The position numbers and the translations under genes were made by a program. This document shows, piece after piece, positions 7,650 through 13,963 of a DNA stretch of 20,154 nt. Numbering within the stretch: position 1 is the first letter of the stretch; each line of letters starts with the position of its first letter. This DNA is from Candidatus Saccharibacteria bacterium UBA2866 (GTDB taxonomy: Bacteria > Patescibacteriota > Saccharimonadia > Saccharimonadales > Saccharimonadaceae): assembly GCA_002350545.1 (NCBI GenBank), contig DEEY01000010.1, positions 3,198 to 23,351 of the forward strand, given 5' to 3'. Under the pieces are notes generated by a model. The model saw only the letters and a list, made by a program, of their open reading frames with translations, had not been told where the DNA came from and searched no databases.

Positions 7650-7845
7650 AGGAAGAATAAAACTGTATATTAACAGCTAAGGTTCATATGTCAGAATATG
7701 AACTTTTATTATTTCCAAGAAATACTGATCATATTTCTTAAGTAGGAGTCTAGCAGGACTTCTCCTTTCCATTATCGTCGGTCGATGATAACCATGGTAA
7801 GGATGAGGTCACCGGTTCAAGCCCGGTTCGCGGCTCCATTTTTTT
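7650..7845 (+). other. Structured gene-free stretch, possible non-coding RNA or att arm region
   Basis: Four inverted repeats follow one another: 7682-7703 (GTTCATAT with ATATGAAC, then TTTTATTATTT), 7717-7739 (AAGAAATA with TATTTCTT), 7744-7766 (AGGAG with CTCCT, bulged) and 7772-7791 (near-perfect palindrome). The tRNA 3' half comes next, then seven T at 7839-7845. A 17-codon reading frame starts at 7688 with AAGG upstream, its start codon lying in the first hairpin. A promoter at 7633-7643 points into the stretch. Whether it is an RNA, recombinase arm sites, or both cannot be told from sequence. Confidence 0.4.
7795..7838 (+). other. tRNA-Thr(GGU) 3' fragment, putative attachment site at the island boundary
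   Basis: TGGTAAGGATGAGGTC matches the end of a bacterial tRNA-Thr(GGU) anticodon arm and variable loop. It is followed by a T arm ACCGG-TTCAAGC-CCGGT (7811-7827), the acceptor strand TCGCGGC (7828-7834), discriminator T and an encoded CCA. The matching 5' strand GCCGCGA and a D arm are absent upstream, and similarity stops in the anticodon loop. That is a common crossover region for tyrosine recombinases that use tRNA genes. The orientation places the element to the left and old chromosome to the right. The intact tRNA should lie beyond the left edge on the plus strand. Confidence 0.8.
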
Positions 7846-7865
7846 ATTGCTTCATGTTGTGATGC

Positions 7866-7894
7866 TTGATTATTGTCATAAAATATGATATAAT
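7866..7894 (+). promoter_or_regulatory. Sigma-70 promoter of the GH13 gene
   Basis: TTGATT (7866-7871), a 17-base spacer and TATAAT (7889-7894), which is also an extended -10 (TATGATATAAT). The start is expected near 7901, leaving a leader of about 53 nt. Confidence 0.75.
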
Positions 7895-7953
7895 ATTGGT
7901 ATAGCCTAGTAGTTTATCATTTTTTGCCGATTTTAGAAAGAGAGGTGGTTTCT

Positions 7954-9153
7954 ATGGCAAAGATATTAGTCTATCAATTATATCCTATTGCCTGGAAAAC
8001 AGGCCTTAAAGGAATGATTGAAATGATTCCGCGCATAGCAAAACTAGACGTGGATTATATTTGGTTTAGTCCTCTATACTTTTCACCACGTTATGATCAG
8101 GGTTACGATATCGCTGATTATACGATGATTGATCCAAGGTTTGGCACGATTGACGAGTTTGACATTTTTGCTGAAATTGCTCATCGTTTCGGAATTGGTG
8201 TTTTGATGGATTTGGTGCTCAACCATACATCCGTCAGGCATCCTTGGTTCAAAAAGAACCCAGAGTATTATTGCTGGAGTAGAAATCCGATAATCGGATG
8301 GGAGAATCTATTTAATAGACAATCAGCTTGGGAATATGACCGAAACAGGGATTATTATTACCTGCATTTATTCCATCCAAAACAAGCTGATCTTAGGTGG
8401 TTCAATAGTCAAGGAAAAGAGCTAAATATGGACTTAGTCAAAGAATTTAAATCGATTGTTAATTTTTGGACGAAGCTTCATAAAGAAGATGGTTTCCGGC
8501 TGGATGTTCCACAGAGTCTGAATAAAGATTTCTCGAAAGATACTTTATCTTTTTCGGATTTGCTTTGTGGCGAGTACGCTACTAAAGTAATAAACGCTAT
8601 TTTTCCTCCAAAGCAAGAAAACAGCCCATTTTTAATGATGGAGTGTTTTGACCCGATGTTTGGTCCGATTATGGAAAAGTATTACAAAAACACTTCGGTG
8701 GACTACGTTCTTAATGTTTTGCTGAAAGATGAATTCCTTGATAAAAAAAGGGATTACAGTGAAGCATTTAAGAGAAATGTCGACGTTAATGGCTTGATGC
8801 TGGATCTTGAATCGCATGATTCGATTAGGTTTCCATCGAGAAGATTTGAACCAAAAGAAAGTCTGTTTAAGCTATTTAATTCTGGCGCGGAAGGTATCTG
8901 CTTATATCAAGGGCAGGAGCTAGGGCTTTGTAATCCTACTAAGGACGAATTGCCTGATAAGCTTATGCTTGAATTGGATGCCCAGACGGAGATGCGTTAT
9001 CTTGCGGGTGGGGATTTAGATGAACTCCGCAAGACTTCACGCGCTAATGCCCGAGTGCCGATTCCTTTAGGCGAGTATGTTCGTCAGGAGGTTGATGAAC
9101 ATTCAGTACTAAACTATACTAGGCATTTGGTTGATGAATGGCGGATGCACTAA
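7954..9153 (+). CDS. GH13 alpha-amylase-family enzyme (oligo-1,6-glucosidase/trehalose synthase-like), short
   Basis: A 399-residue TIM-barrel enzyme acting on alpha-glucosidic bonds. The family's conserved regions are present: DLVLNH (86-91), GFRLDV with nucleophile D184, general acid E230 in LMMECFDP, and D289 in LESHDS. YQGQELGL (318-325) and the block from HLFHPKQADLRWFN (138-151) resemble oligo-1,6-glucosidases and trehalose synthases. Those proteins usually exceed 500 residues. Here the chain ends just after the barrel, at a segment like NYTRHLVDEWR, so the C-terminal beta domain is missing. The ATG at 7954 is preferred over an in-frame TTG at 7924, because GAGGTGG at 7942-7948 precedes it. 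No signal peptide, so probably cytoplasmic. Hydrolysis or transglycosylation cannot be told apart. Confidence 0.85.
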   Translation: MAKILVYQLYPIAWKTGLKGMIEMIPRIAKLDVDYIWFSPLYFSPRYDQGYDIADYTMIDPRFGTIDEFDIFAEIAHRFGIGVLMDLVLNHTSVRHPWFKKNPEYYCWSRNPIIGWENLFNRQSAWEYDRNRDYYYLHLFHPKQADLRWFNSQGKELNMDLVKEFKSIVNFWTKLHKEDGFRLDVPQSLNKDFSKDTLSFSDLLCGEYATKVINAIFPPKQENSPFLMMECFDPMFGPIMEKYYKNTSVDYVLNVLLKDEFLDKKRDYSEAFKRNVDVNGLMLDLESHDSIRFPSRRFEPKESLFKLFNSGAEGICLYQGQELGLCNPTKDELPDKLMLELDAQTEMRYLAGGDLDELRKTSRANARVPIPLGEYVRQEVDEHSVLNYTRHLVDEWRMH

Positions 9154-9158
9154 ACTTT

Positions 9159-9190
9159 ACCCGTGGTATTAAACCGCGGGTTTATTTTTT
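9159..9190. terminator. Bidirectional terminator between convergent genes
   Basis: ACCCGTGGT (9159-9167) pairs with ACCGCGGGT (9173-9181) over a 5-base loop, followed by TTATTTTTT on the plus strand. It serves the GH13 gene and overlaps the stop codon of the convergent transporter gene. An A-rich left flank may let it work for the minus strand as well. Confidence 0.8.
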
Positions 9191-9841
9191 GCCACAGTGA
9201 TCGTGGTCGGGGTTTTGTTCGAGATGGTGATGGTGGTGATGGGTTAGATGTGGGAAAATAAACTCCAGACCTACTTTAACAATGATTAACGAAATAATAA
9301 TGCTGACATACGCTTCGATGTCGACATGCCAAATTAGATATATTATTGCTGAGAACAATACTGCGACTGAAATCCAAGTGTCATTCATGGTTTCCGCGCC
9401 GGAAGCTTCGACGACTTTTGAATTAATCTTTTTGCCGGTGGTTTTTAAATACTTAGCAAGTGCGTATTTTGCTAGGATACTAATTATGAGAATAACGATT
9501 GTGAGAATAGAGTAATCTGGAGCTTCTGGTTCGATTAATTTTTCGATTGATTCAATGATGATGTGTATACCAGTGACAATAATGATGATTGCAATAATAA
9601 TAGTAGTGATGCGTTCGATTTCTTGGCGGTGTTTTGTTAGTTTTTTGTGACTAGCTAGTTTTTCGCTAATCACGACCAGAAAACCAGAAATGGCATCAAT
9701 TAAACTATGTATTGCATCTGAGATGATAGCGATTGAATTAGCTAAAAGACCGATGATAATGTTTAAAAATGCCAGCAAAAAATTAGTAAGAATAAATAAA
9801 AAGCCGGATTTTACTACTGTTTTACTACGGTTCTTTTCCAT
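9182..9841 (-). CDS. Cation diffusion facilitator transporter, lacking the C-terminal domain, His-rich tail
   Basis: A 219-residue membrane protein of the CDF family, which exports divalent metals by proton antiport. Six hydrophobic segments can be placed at about 10-30, 34-58, 79-97, 111-130, 155-171 and 176-194. The TM2 metal site SDAIHSLID supplies D42, H45 and D49. The TM5 site, usually HxxxD or DxxxD, reads ExxxD here (E150, D154). The usual cytoplasmic domain of about 80 residues is missing. In its place is a short tail with six consecutive histidines (201-206) plus H213 and H215, which could bind zinc, nickel or another metal. The start codon lies seven bases after TATGGTAAAAT with no ribosome binding site, so the mRNA is probably leaderless. 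The metal is not predictable. Confidence 0.88.
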   Translation of the reverse strand: MEKNRSKTVVKSGFLFILTNFLLAFLNIIIGLLANSIAIISDAIHSLIDAISGFLVVISEKLASHKKLTKHRQEIERITTIIIAIIIIVTGIHIIIESIEKLIEPEAPDYSILTIVILIISILAKYALAKYLKTTGKKINSKVVEASGAETMNDTWISVAVLFSAIIYLIWHVDIEAYVSIIISLIIVKVGLEFIFPHLTHHHHHHLEQNPDHDHCGKK

Positions 9842-9848
9842 GTTTTTT

Positions 9849-9871
9849 ATTTTACCATAATATGGTATAAT
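9849..9871. promoter_or_regulatory. Mirror-image divergent promoters of the transporter and SDR genes
   Basis: The minus strand carries TATGGTAAAAT (9849-9859) and the plus strand TATGGTATAAT (9861-9871), so the two extended -10 elements form an inverted repeat separated by a single base. They leave no room for both complexes at once, and the two genes may compete for polymerase. Confidence 0.7.
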
Positions 9872-9898
9872 AAGTTTAATTAGAAGAAAGGAGATAAA

Positions 9899-10660
9899 AT
9901 GTTTAATTTAAAAGGTAGAGTAGCGGTTGTAACAGGAGCTTCGTCTGGGCTTGGTAAGCAGATGGCTTTGGCTTTTGCCAGACAAGGGGCTTCACTAGCT
10001 ATATTGGCTAGGCGAATGGAACGGCTTGAGGAGTTTAAGCCGGAACTAGTCAAGGCTGGCGCAAAGGAAGTTTTGCCAATTAAATGTGATGTAACCTCAA
10101 CAGAAGATATTGATTCGGCGGCGAAAGAGGTTGAGAAAAAGTTTGGCAAGGTGGATATTTTATTGAACTGTGCAGGTTCGGCAGCAAATAATGGTGTGTG
10201 CGATATGACGGATGAGGAATGGGATTTCACAATTGCGACGGACGAAACTAGTGTATTTAAAATGACGCGTGCGTTTGCGAAGATTATGAAGAAGAAAAAA
10301 TATGGAAGAATTATTAATATTGCTTCAATGTATGGTTTAGTAGGCAATACCGAGATTCCAACGATTGCTTATCATACTTCGAAAGGTGCAGTAGTAAACT
10401 TTACGCGCGCGGTTGCGGCGGAACTTGCATTGGACGGGATTACTTGTAATTCGATTTGTCCAGGATATTTCTACACTGAATTGACTACTGAGACTTTGGA
10501 CACTAAACAATTCCAAGATTTTGCGAAAACTCATGTACCAATGCAACGTTATGGCAAGCCAGGCGAGCTTGATGCGGCGGCTGTTTTCTTAGCTTCGGAA
10601 GAAGCATCCTATGTGACTGGTGTGATTTTGCCAGTAGATGGTGGATATACTTGTATTTAA
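9899..10660 (+). CDS. SDR-family NAD(P)-dependent oxidoreductase
   Basis: A classical short-chain dehydrogenase/reductase of 253 residues, the normal family length. Visible are the cofactor motif TGASSGLG (12-19), LNCAG (89-93), catalytic S143 (NIASMYG), Y158 and K162 (YHTSKG), and the late motif NSICPGY (184-190). R38 and R39 after the second beta strand suggest NADP(H). Overall it resembles gluconate 5-dehydrogenase and 3-oxoacyl-ACP reductase-like members, but the substrate cannot be fixed from sequence. No fatty-acid synthesis genes are nearby. AAAGGAG at 9887-9893 precedes the ATG, and the promoter is TATGGTATAAT at 9861-9871. Rubrerythrin follows 14 bases later and is probably co-transcribed. 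Confidence 0.9.
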   Translation: MFNLKGRVAVVTGASSGLGKQMALAFARQGASLAILARRMERLEEFKPELVKAGAKEVLPIKCDVTSTEDIDSAAKEVEKKFGKVDILLNCAGSAANNGVCDMTDEEWDFTIATDETSVFKMTRAFAKIMKKKKYGRIINIASMYGLVGNTEIPTIAYHTSKGAVVNFTRAVAAELALDGITCNSICPGYFYTELTTETLDTKQFQDFAKTHVPMQRYGKPGELDAAAVFLASEEASYVTGVILPVDGGYTCI

Positions 10661-10674
10661 TTTAAGGAGGATTT

Positions 10675-11220
10675 ATGAAAACTAAATATAGTGGCACAAA
10701 AACTGAGGAAAACTTAAAAAAGGCTTTAGCTGGCGAATCGGAAGCCAGAAATAAGTATGACTTTTTTGCTTCAAAAGCTAAAAAAGATGGTTTTGAACAA
10801 ATTGCTGCAATTTTTGCGGAAACCGCTTTGAACGAAAAAGAACATGCCAAAATGTGGTATAAGGAACTTCATGGTGGAGCCGTAGAGGACACTGAAACTA
10901 ACCTAGAGGCCGCAGCTGACGGCGAAAACTATGAGTGGACGGATATGTACAAAGGTTTTGCGGAGACAGCACGAGAGGAGGGTTTCGAAGAACTGGCAGT
11001 AAAGTTTGAGGAAGTCGCAAAAATCGAAAAATCTCACGAGGAAAGATATCGCAAACTACTTCAAAATGTTAAAGACAAAAGAGTCTTTTCGCGCGATGGT
11101 GATACGATTTGGGTGTGTAGGAATTGCGGACATATTGTAATTGGCAAAGACGCGCCGGAAGTTTGCCCAGTTTGTAATCACCCACAAGCTTATTTCGAAA
11201 TTAAGCCTGAAAACTACTAA
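10675..11220 (+). CDS. Rubrerythrin
   Basis: A non-haem di-iron peroxidase that reduces hydrogen peroxide in anaerobes and microaerophiles. The 181 residues show an N-terminal four-helix ferritin-like domain with ligand motifs around E21 (GESEARN), E54 and H57 (EKEH), E97, and E118 with H121 (EKSH). The C-terminal rubredoxin-like domain has C148/C151 (CRNC) and C164/C167 (CPVC) for a single iron. Length and domain order are those of classical rubrerythrin. AAGGAGG lies directly in the 14-base gap after the SDR gene. The pairing with an oxidoreductase suggests a redox or oxidative-stress operon, but a direct electron-transfer link is only a guess. Confidence 0.95.
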   Translation: MKTKYSGTKTEENLKKALAGESEARNKYDFFASKAKKDGFEQIAAIFAETALNEKEHAKMWYKELHGGAVEDTETNLEAAADGENYEWTDMYKGFAETAREEGFEELAVKFEEVAKIEKSHEERYRKLLQNVKDKRVFSRDGDTIWVCRNCGHIVIGKDAPEVCPVCNHPQAYFEIKPENY

Positions 11221-11241
11221 AAATACTTGATTTTATTATTT

Positions 11242-11252
11242 TATGTTATAAT
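11242..11252 (+). promoter_or_regulatory. Extended -10 promoter of the DUF5684 gene
   Basis: TATGTTATAAT, with TTGATT at 11227-11232 too close (14 bases) to be a good -35. AAGGAG at 11268-11273 serves the gene downstream. Confidence 0.6.
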
Positions 11253-11281
11253 AAGCTTAAGTAATATAAGGAGTTATTTAT

Positions 11282-11803
11282 ATGCAAACAACTTTAACGG
11301 CAAATCAAGCTGCAATGGCTGGCGGAGTACTTGGTGGTTTGTTCGCTTTTGCTTTGACTGTCGGAATAATTTACTATATTTTGTATATTATTGCGGGTTG
11401 GAAGCTTTTTGAAAAGGCTGGTGAAAAAGGTTGGAAGGCTTTAATTCCAATTTATAACAGCTATATTTACTATAAGATTGTTGGAATGAAAAAATGGTTC
11501 TGGGCAGTTTTGATTGTTTCGTTTGTAGTTAGCCTTATTACGACCCTGTTGGGGCAAGGTACGCAGGCTCAAGATATGGATCTTTCTACCGGTGCAGGAG
11601 TGTTTTCGTTCCTTTTGACGCTTGCGATGTGCATCTTTGCATTTACAATTAGTGTGATGTATGCAATAAGGACTTCTAGGGCATTTGGGCACGGCGGATT
11701 ATTTGCTGTAGGTATATTCTTCTTCCCGGGGATTTTCTTCTTAGTTCTTGGCTTTGGCAAGTCAAAGTATAATAAAAAGGTCGTAAAAGCTTGGGATAAA
11801 TAG
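11282..11803 (+). CDS. DUF5684 integral membrane protein
   Basis: A 173-residue membrane protein of unknown function. Hydrophobic segments lie at about 14-40, 70-90, 105-128 and 140-158. The block after the first helix, AGWKLFEKAGEKGWKALIPI (38-57), followed by an NSY element, is the signature of DUF5684 proteins, which are common in small-genome bacteria and sometimes occur with signal peptidase I. AAGGAG at 11268-11273 stands eight bases before the ATG. It has its own promoter and a strong terminator, so it appears to be transcribed alone. The N-terminal stretch (about 1-13) is polar and likely outside. No catalytic residues are evident. Confidence 0.85.
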   Translation: MQTTLTANQAAMAGGVLGGLFAFALTVGIIYYILYIIAGWKLFEKAGEKGWKALIPIYNSYIYYKIVGMKKWFWAVLIVSFVVSLITTLLGQGTQAQDMDLSTGAGVFSFLLTLAMCIFAFTISVMYAIRTSRAFGHGGLFAVGIFFFPGIFFLVLGFGKSKYNKKVVKAWDK

Positions 11804-11814
11804 CATTTAAAAAG

Positions 11815-11840
11815 GAGAGCGGAAACGCTCTCTTTTTTTT
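11815..11840. terminator. Terminator of the DUF5684 gene (GAAA tetraloop)
   Basis: GAGAGCG (11815-11821), loop GAAA, CGCTCTC (11826-11832), then eight T. An A-rich left flank suggests it also stops minus-strand transcripts from the tRNA-Thr side. Confidence 0.92.
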
Positions 11841-11841
11841 G

Positions 11842-11939
11842 CTCATGGAGCCGACTGTATAAATACAGTCTACTCCACTCGAAAAACAAAGCGAGAGTGC
11901 AAGCACTCTCTTTTGTTTTTTTCTCATGGAGCCGACTGT
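11842..11939. repeat. 17-bp direct repeat: duplicated tRNA-Thr 3' end
   Basis: CTCATGGAGCCGACTGT occurs at 11842-11858 and at 11923-11939. The right copy is the CCA end and acceptor strand of tRNA-Thr(UGU) plus four downstream bases. The left copy is detached from any tRNA and joins a perfect hairpin, GACTGTA (11853-11859) with TACAGTC (11864-11870). Each copy lies directly after a terminator hairpin of similar sequence. Confidence 0.85.
11893..11922. terminator. Terminator hairpin next to tRNA-Thr
   Basis: GAGAGTG (11893-11899), loop CAAG, CACTCTC (11904-11910), then TTTTGTTTTTTT on the plus strand. On the minus strand it is followed by GCTTTGTTTTT, so it can end the tRNA-Thr transcript. 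It resembles the hairpin at 11815-11840 and was probably duplicated with the tRNA end. Confidence 0.85.
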
Positions 11940-12002
11940 CGGGATCGAACCGACGACCTACGGTTTACAAAACCGTTGCTCTGCCAGCTGAGCTAAGTCG
12001 GC
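11927..12002 (-). tRNA. tRNA-Thr (anticodon TGT)
   Basis: A complete 76-base cloverleaf. Acceptor GCCGACT pairs with AGTCGGC, then discriminator T and encoded CCA. The D arm starts GCTCAGCTGGC, the anticodon stem ACGGT/ACCGT encloses loop TTTGTAA with anticodon TGT, and the T arm is GTCGG-TTCGATC-CCGAC. It is transcribed from its own extended -10 at 12015-12025. Confidence 0.97.
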
Positions 12003-12014
12003 GCTGTGTAGATA

Positions 12015-12047
12015 ATTATAGCATATCTTTTTGAGTTATGCTATAAT
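12015..12047. promoter_or_regulatory. Mirror-image divergent promoters of tRNA-Thr and rmuC
   Basis: ATTATAGCATA (12015-12025) and TATGCTATAAT (12037-12047) are exact reverse complements, an 11-bp inverted repeat around an 11-base spacer. Read outward, each is an extended -10: minus strand for tRNA-Thr, plus strand for rmuC. The rmuC ATG is six bases past its -10, so a leaderless mRNA is expected. Confidence 0.75.
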
Positions 12048-12053
12048 TTTTTT

Positions 12054-13181
12054 ATGGAGATAATTTTAGGTGTAGTGGGGGCGGTAATAATTTTACTTTT
12101 GGTTTTTGTAATTGTTTTGTTGTTAAGAAAACCCAGTAACCCAGAGAAATCAGCTGATTTTAAAGCGATGGAAGAGCGTCTAATTAGAGTTGAGGGCGAG
12201 GTCTCAAAGATTAATCCTTCAATTGATCGCAATTTTCGGGAAAATCGTAAAGAAATTTCTGAGAACTTAGTAAGACTGCAGACTGGAAACGAGAAGAAAC
12301 TAGAGGAAATGCGAGAAACGGTAGACGAAAAATTGAAAGCTTCGGTAGAAAAACGTTTCAATGAAAGTTTTAAATCGATTTCAAATCAGTTAACCCAGGT
12401 TTATCAAGGTTTGGGCGAGATGAAAACTTTAGCTACTGGGGTAGGTGATTTGAAAAAAGTTATGGAAGGTGTAAAAACGCGTGGTATTTATGGCGAAGTG
12501 CAGCTTGGGGCAATTATCGAGGATACTTTAAATAAATCGCAGTATGAAGAAAACATCATTACCAAACAAGGCTCAAATGACCGAGTTGAATTTGCTGTTA
12601 AAATGCCAGGTAAAGAGACTGATGTGTTCCTGCCAATTGACTCAAAGTTTCCAGTAGAGAATTATTCGAGATTAATTGCTGCCTACGATGAAGGCAACAA
12701 AGCCGATATCGCGACTTATCAGAAGGCCCTAAAGAACGATGTAAAAGAGCAAGCAAAGAAAATATCGACTAAGTATATTGATCCGCCTAAAACTACTGAT
12801 TTTGGCATTATGTTTGTGCCGACGGAGAGCCTGTACGCGGAAATTATTAGGATACCGGGATTGTCGGACGAGATTCGACAAAAGAATAATATTACAATTG
12901 CGTCGCCGTCGACACTCCCGGTCATGTTAAGTGGGCTTTTGATGGGCTTTAGGACCGTAGCGATTGAAAAACGTTCAGCGGAGGTTTGGCAAACACTCGG
13001 TGCAGTAAAAACGCAATTTGGTAAGTTTTCAGAATTACTCGAAGGTGTACAGAAGAAATTGCAGGAATCGGCCAATAAGATTGAATCAGCCAAAACTACT
13101 TCACGTTCGATTGAGCGGAAATTACGCGATGTCGAGGAATTGCCTGAAGCCGATTCGGTAAAGATGATTGGAGAAATATAG
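12054..13181 (+). CDS. rmuC: RmuC-family DNA recombination protein
   Basis: A membrane-anchored protein of the RmuC family, whose core is related to PD-(D/E)XK nucleases and which in E. coli limits recombination at inverted repeats. The 375 residues comprise an N-terminal membrane segment (about 2-24), a charged coiled-coil region (about 35-120) and the RmuC domain (about 138-360). Recognisable blocks are RGIYGEVQLGAIIED (near 144-158), LPIDSKFPVENY and GIMFVPTESLYAEI. No ribosome binding site precedes the ATG, which lies six bases after TATGCTATAAT. The stop overlaps the gpsA GTG by one base (TAGTG), placing it first in a four-gene operon with a helicase-nuclease, consistent with a DNA-repair role. 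Confidence 0.92.
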   Translation: MEIILGVVGAVIILLLVFVIVLLLRKPSNPEKSADFKAMEERLIRVEGEVSKINPSIDRNFRENRKEISENLVRLQTGNEKKLEEMRETVDEKLKASVEKRFNESFKSISNQLTQVYQGLGEMKTLATGVGDLKKVMEGVKTRGIYGEVQLGAIIEDTLNKSQYEENIITKQGSNDRVEFAVKMPGKETDVFLPIDSKFPVENYSRLIAAYDEGNKADIATYQKALKNDVKEQAKKISTKYIDPPKTTDFGIMFVPTESLYAEIIRIPGLSDEIRQKNNITIASPSTLPVMLSGLLMGFRTVAIEKRSAEVWQTLGAVKTQFGKFSELLEGVQKKLQESANKIESAKTTSRSIERKLRDVEELPEADSVKMIGEI

Positions 13182-13963
13182 TGTCAAAAGTGGCTGTAAT
13201 AGGAGCTGGGGCTTATGGTACAGCGTTAGGTGGTATTCTGGCTGAAAATGGACACGACATCGATTATTATGATCCTGAAAAGGAAAAAGAAAGATTAAAA
13301 GACGTGGTAGCTGGAGCTGAAGCAGTGCTTATTTCAGCGCCATCAGAGATAGTTATGAAACTTTTGTGTCATTTACCAAAAACGCAGTTTATGATTGTAG
13401 CAAGTAAGGGGTTTTTGACTACTAAACCATTCGAAGAATTTGAAGACTGGGCAGTTTTATCAGGTGCGGGTTTTGCGGATGACATCAAAGCTAAAAAACG
13501 TGTTAGTTTAACGGCGACTGATTATAGGGTCACGGAGTTCTTTAAATGCAGTTCTGTGAGATTTGATTATACGGATGATCGGCTAGGTGTTTTGATGTGT
13601 GGGGCTTTAAAGAATATCTATGCAATAAGGGCGGGGCAGCTTAATTTAAGGCCAAATACTAAGAAAAAAGAAAGTTATATTTATGAGGTAACAAAAGAGA
13701 TGGCTGAGATCTTGCATCTAAATGGCGCAAAAGCTAGCACGCTGAAACTTGCTTGCGGGATGAAAGATTTAATTTTAACCTGTGGGACAAACTCTCGGAA
13801 TTTTCAATTTGGTCAGATGGTGTTAAAAGGATTAGATAGTAAGCCTGAAATGACAGTAGAAGGCCTGGCGGCCTTAAAAAGAATTCGGCGTGGTGAGATT
13901 GAGGTGCCAGAAAAAGCTATAATTCTACGTTCGATTATAGAGGAAAGTGAGCAATGGGTTTAA
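13181..13963 (+). CDS. gpsA: Glycerol-3-phosphate dehydrogenase [NAD(P)+], unusually short
   Basis: Reduces dihydroxyacetone phosphate to sn-glycerol 3-phosphate for phospholipid synthesis. Visible are the Rossmann motif GAGAYGTAL (8-16), SKGF with K76, the GALKN block with probable catalytic K144, and GMKDLILTCGTNSRNFQFG (193-211), equivalent to the usual GLGDL...TC...SRN signature. At 260 residues it is about 70 shorter than typical GpsA. Most of the loss is after D31, where about 25-30 residues of the nucleotide-domain loop are absent, with shorter loops elsewhere. The GTG start overlaps the rmuC stop by one base, and the end overlaps the helicase gene by 10 bases. Likely functional given the intact motifs, but substrate and cofactor preference may differ. 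Confidence 0.85.
   Translation: MSKVAVIGAGAYGTALGGILAENGHDIDYYDPEKEKERLKDVVAGAEAVLISAPSEIVMKLLCHLPKTQFMIVASKGFLTTKPFEEFEDWAVLSGAGFADDIKAKKRVSLTATDYRVTEFFKCSSVRFDYTDDRLGVLMCGALKNIYAIRAGQLNLRPNTKKKESYIYEVTKEMAEILHLNGAKASTLKLACGMKDLILTCGTNSRNFQFGQMVLKGLDSKPEMTVEGLAALKRIRRGEIEVPEKAIILRSIIEESEQWV

Noticed and set aside
7688..7741. A 17-codon frame with AAGG upstream
   Set aside because: Too short to support, its start codon is buried in a hairpin, and no conserved content can be seen. Mentioned only within the structured region.
7795..7838. Intact tRNA-Thr or the 3' end of a tRNA with an intron or of tmRNA
   Set aside because: No 5' acceptor strand GCCGCGA, D arm or 5' anticodon strand is found upstream in the window, and the T arm and acceptor do not match the tmRNA pattern.
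11842..11880. Second full tRNA gene next to tRNA-Thr(UGU)
   Set aside because: Only the 3' 13 bases and four flanking bases are shared; the rest forms a small hairpin with no cloverleaf.
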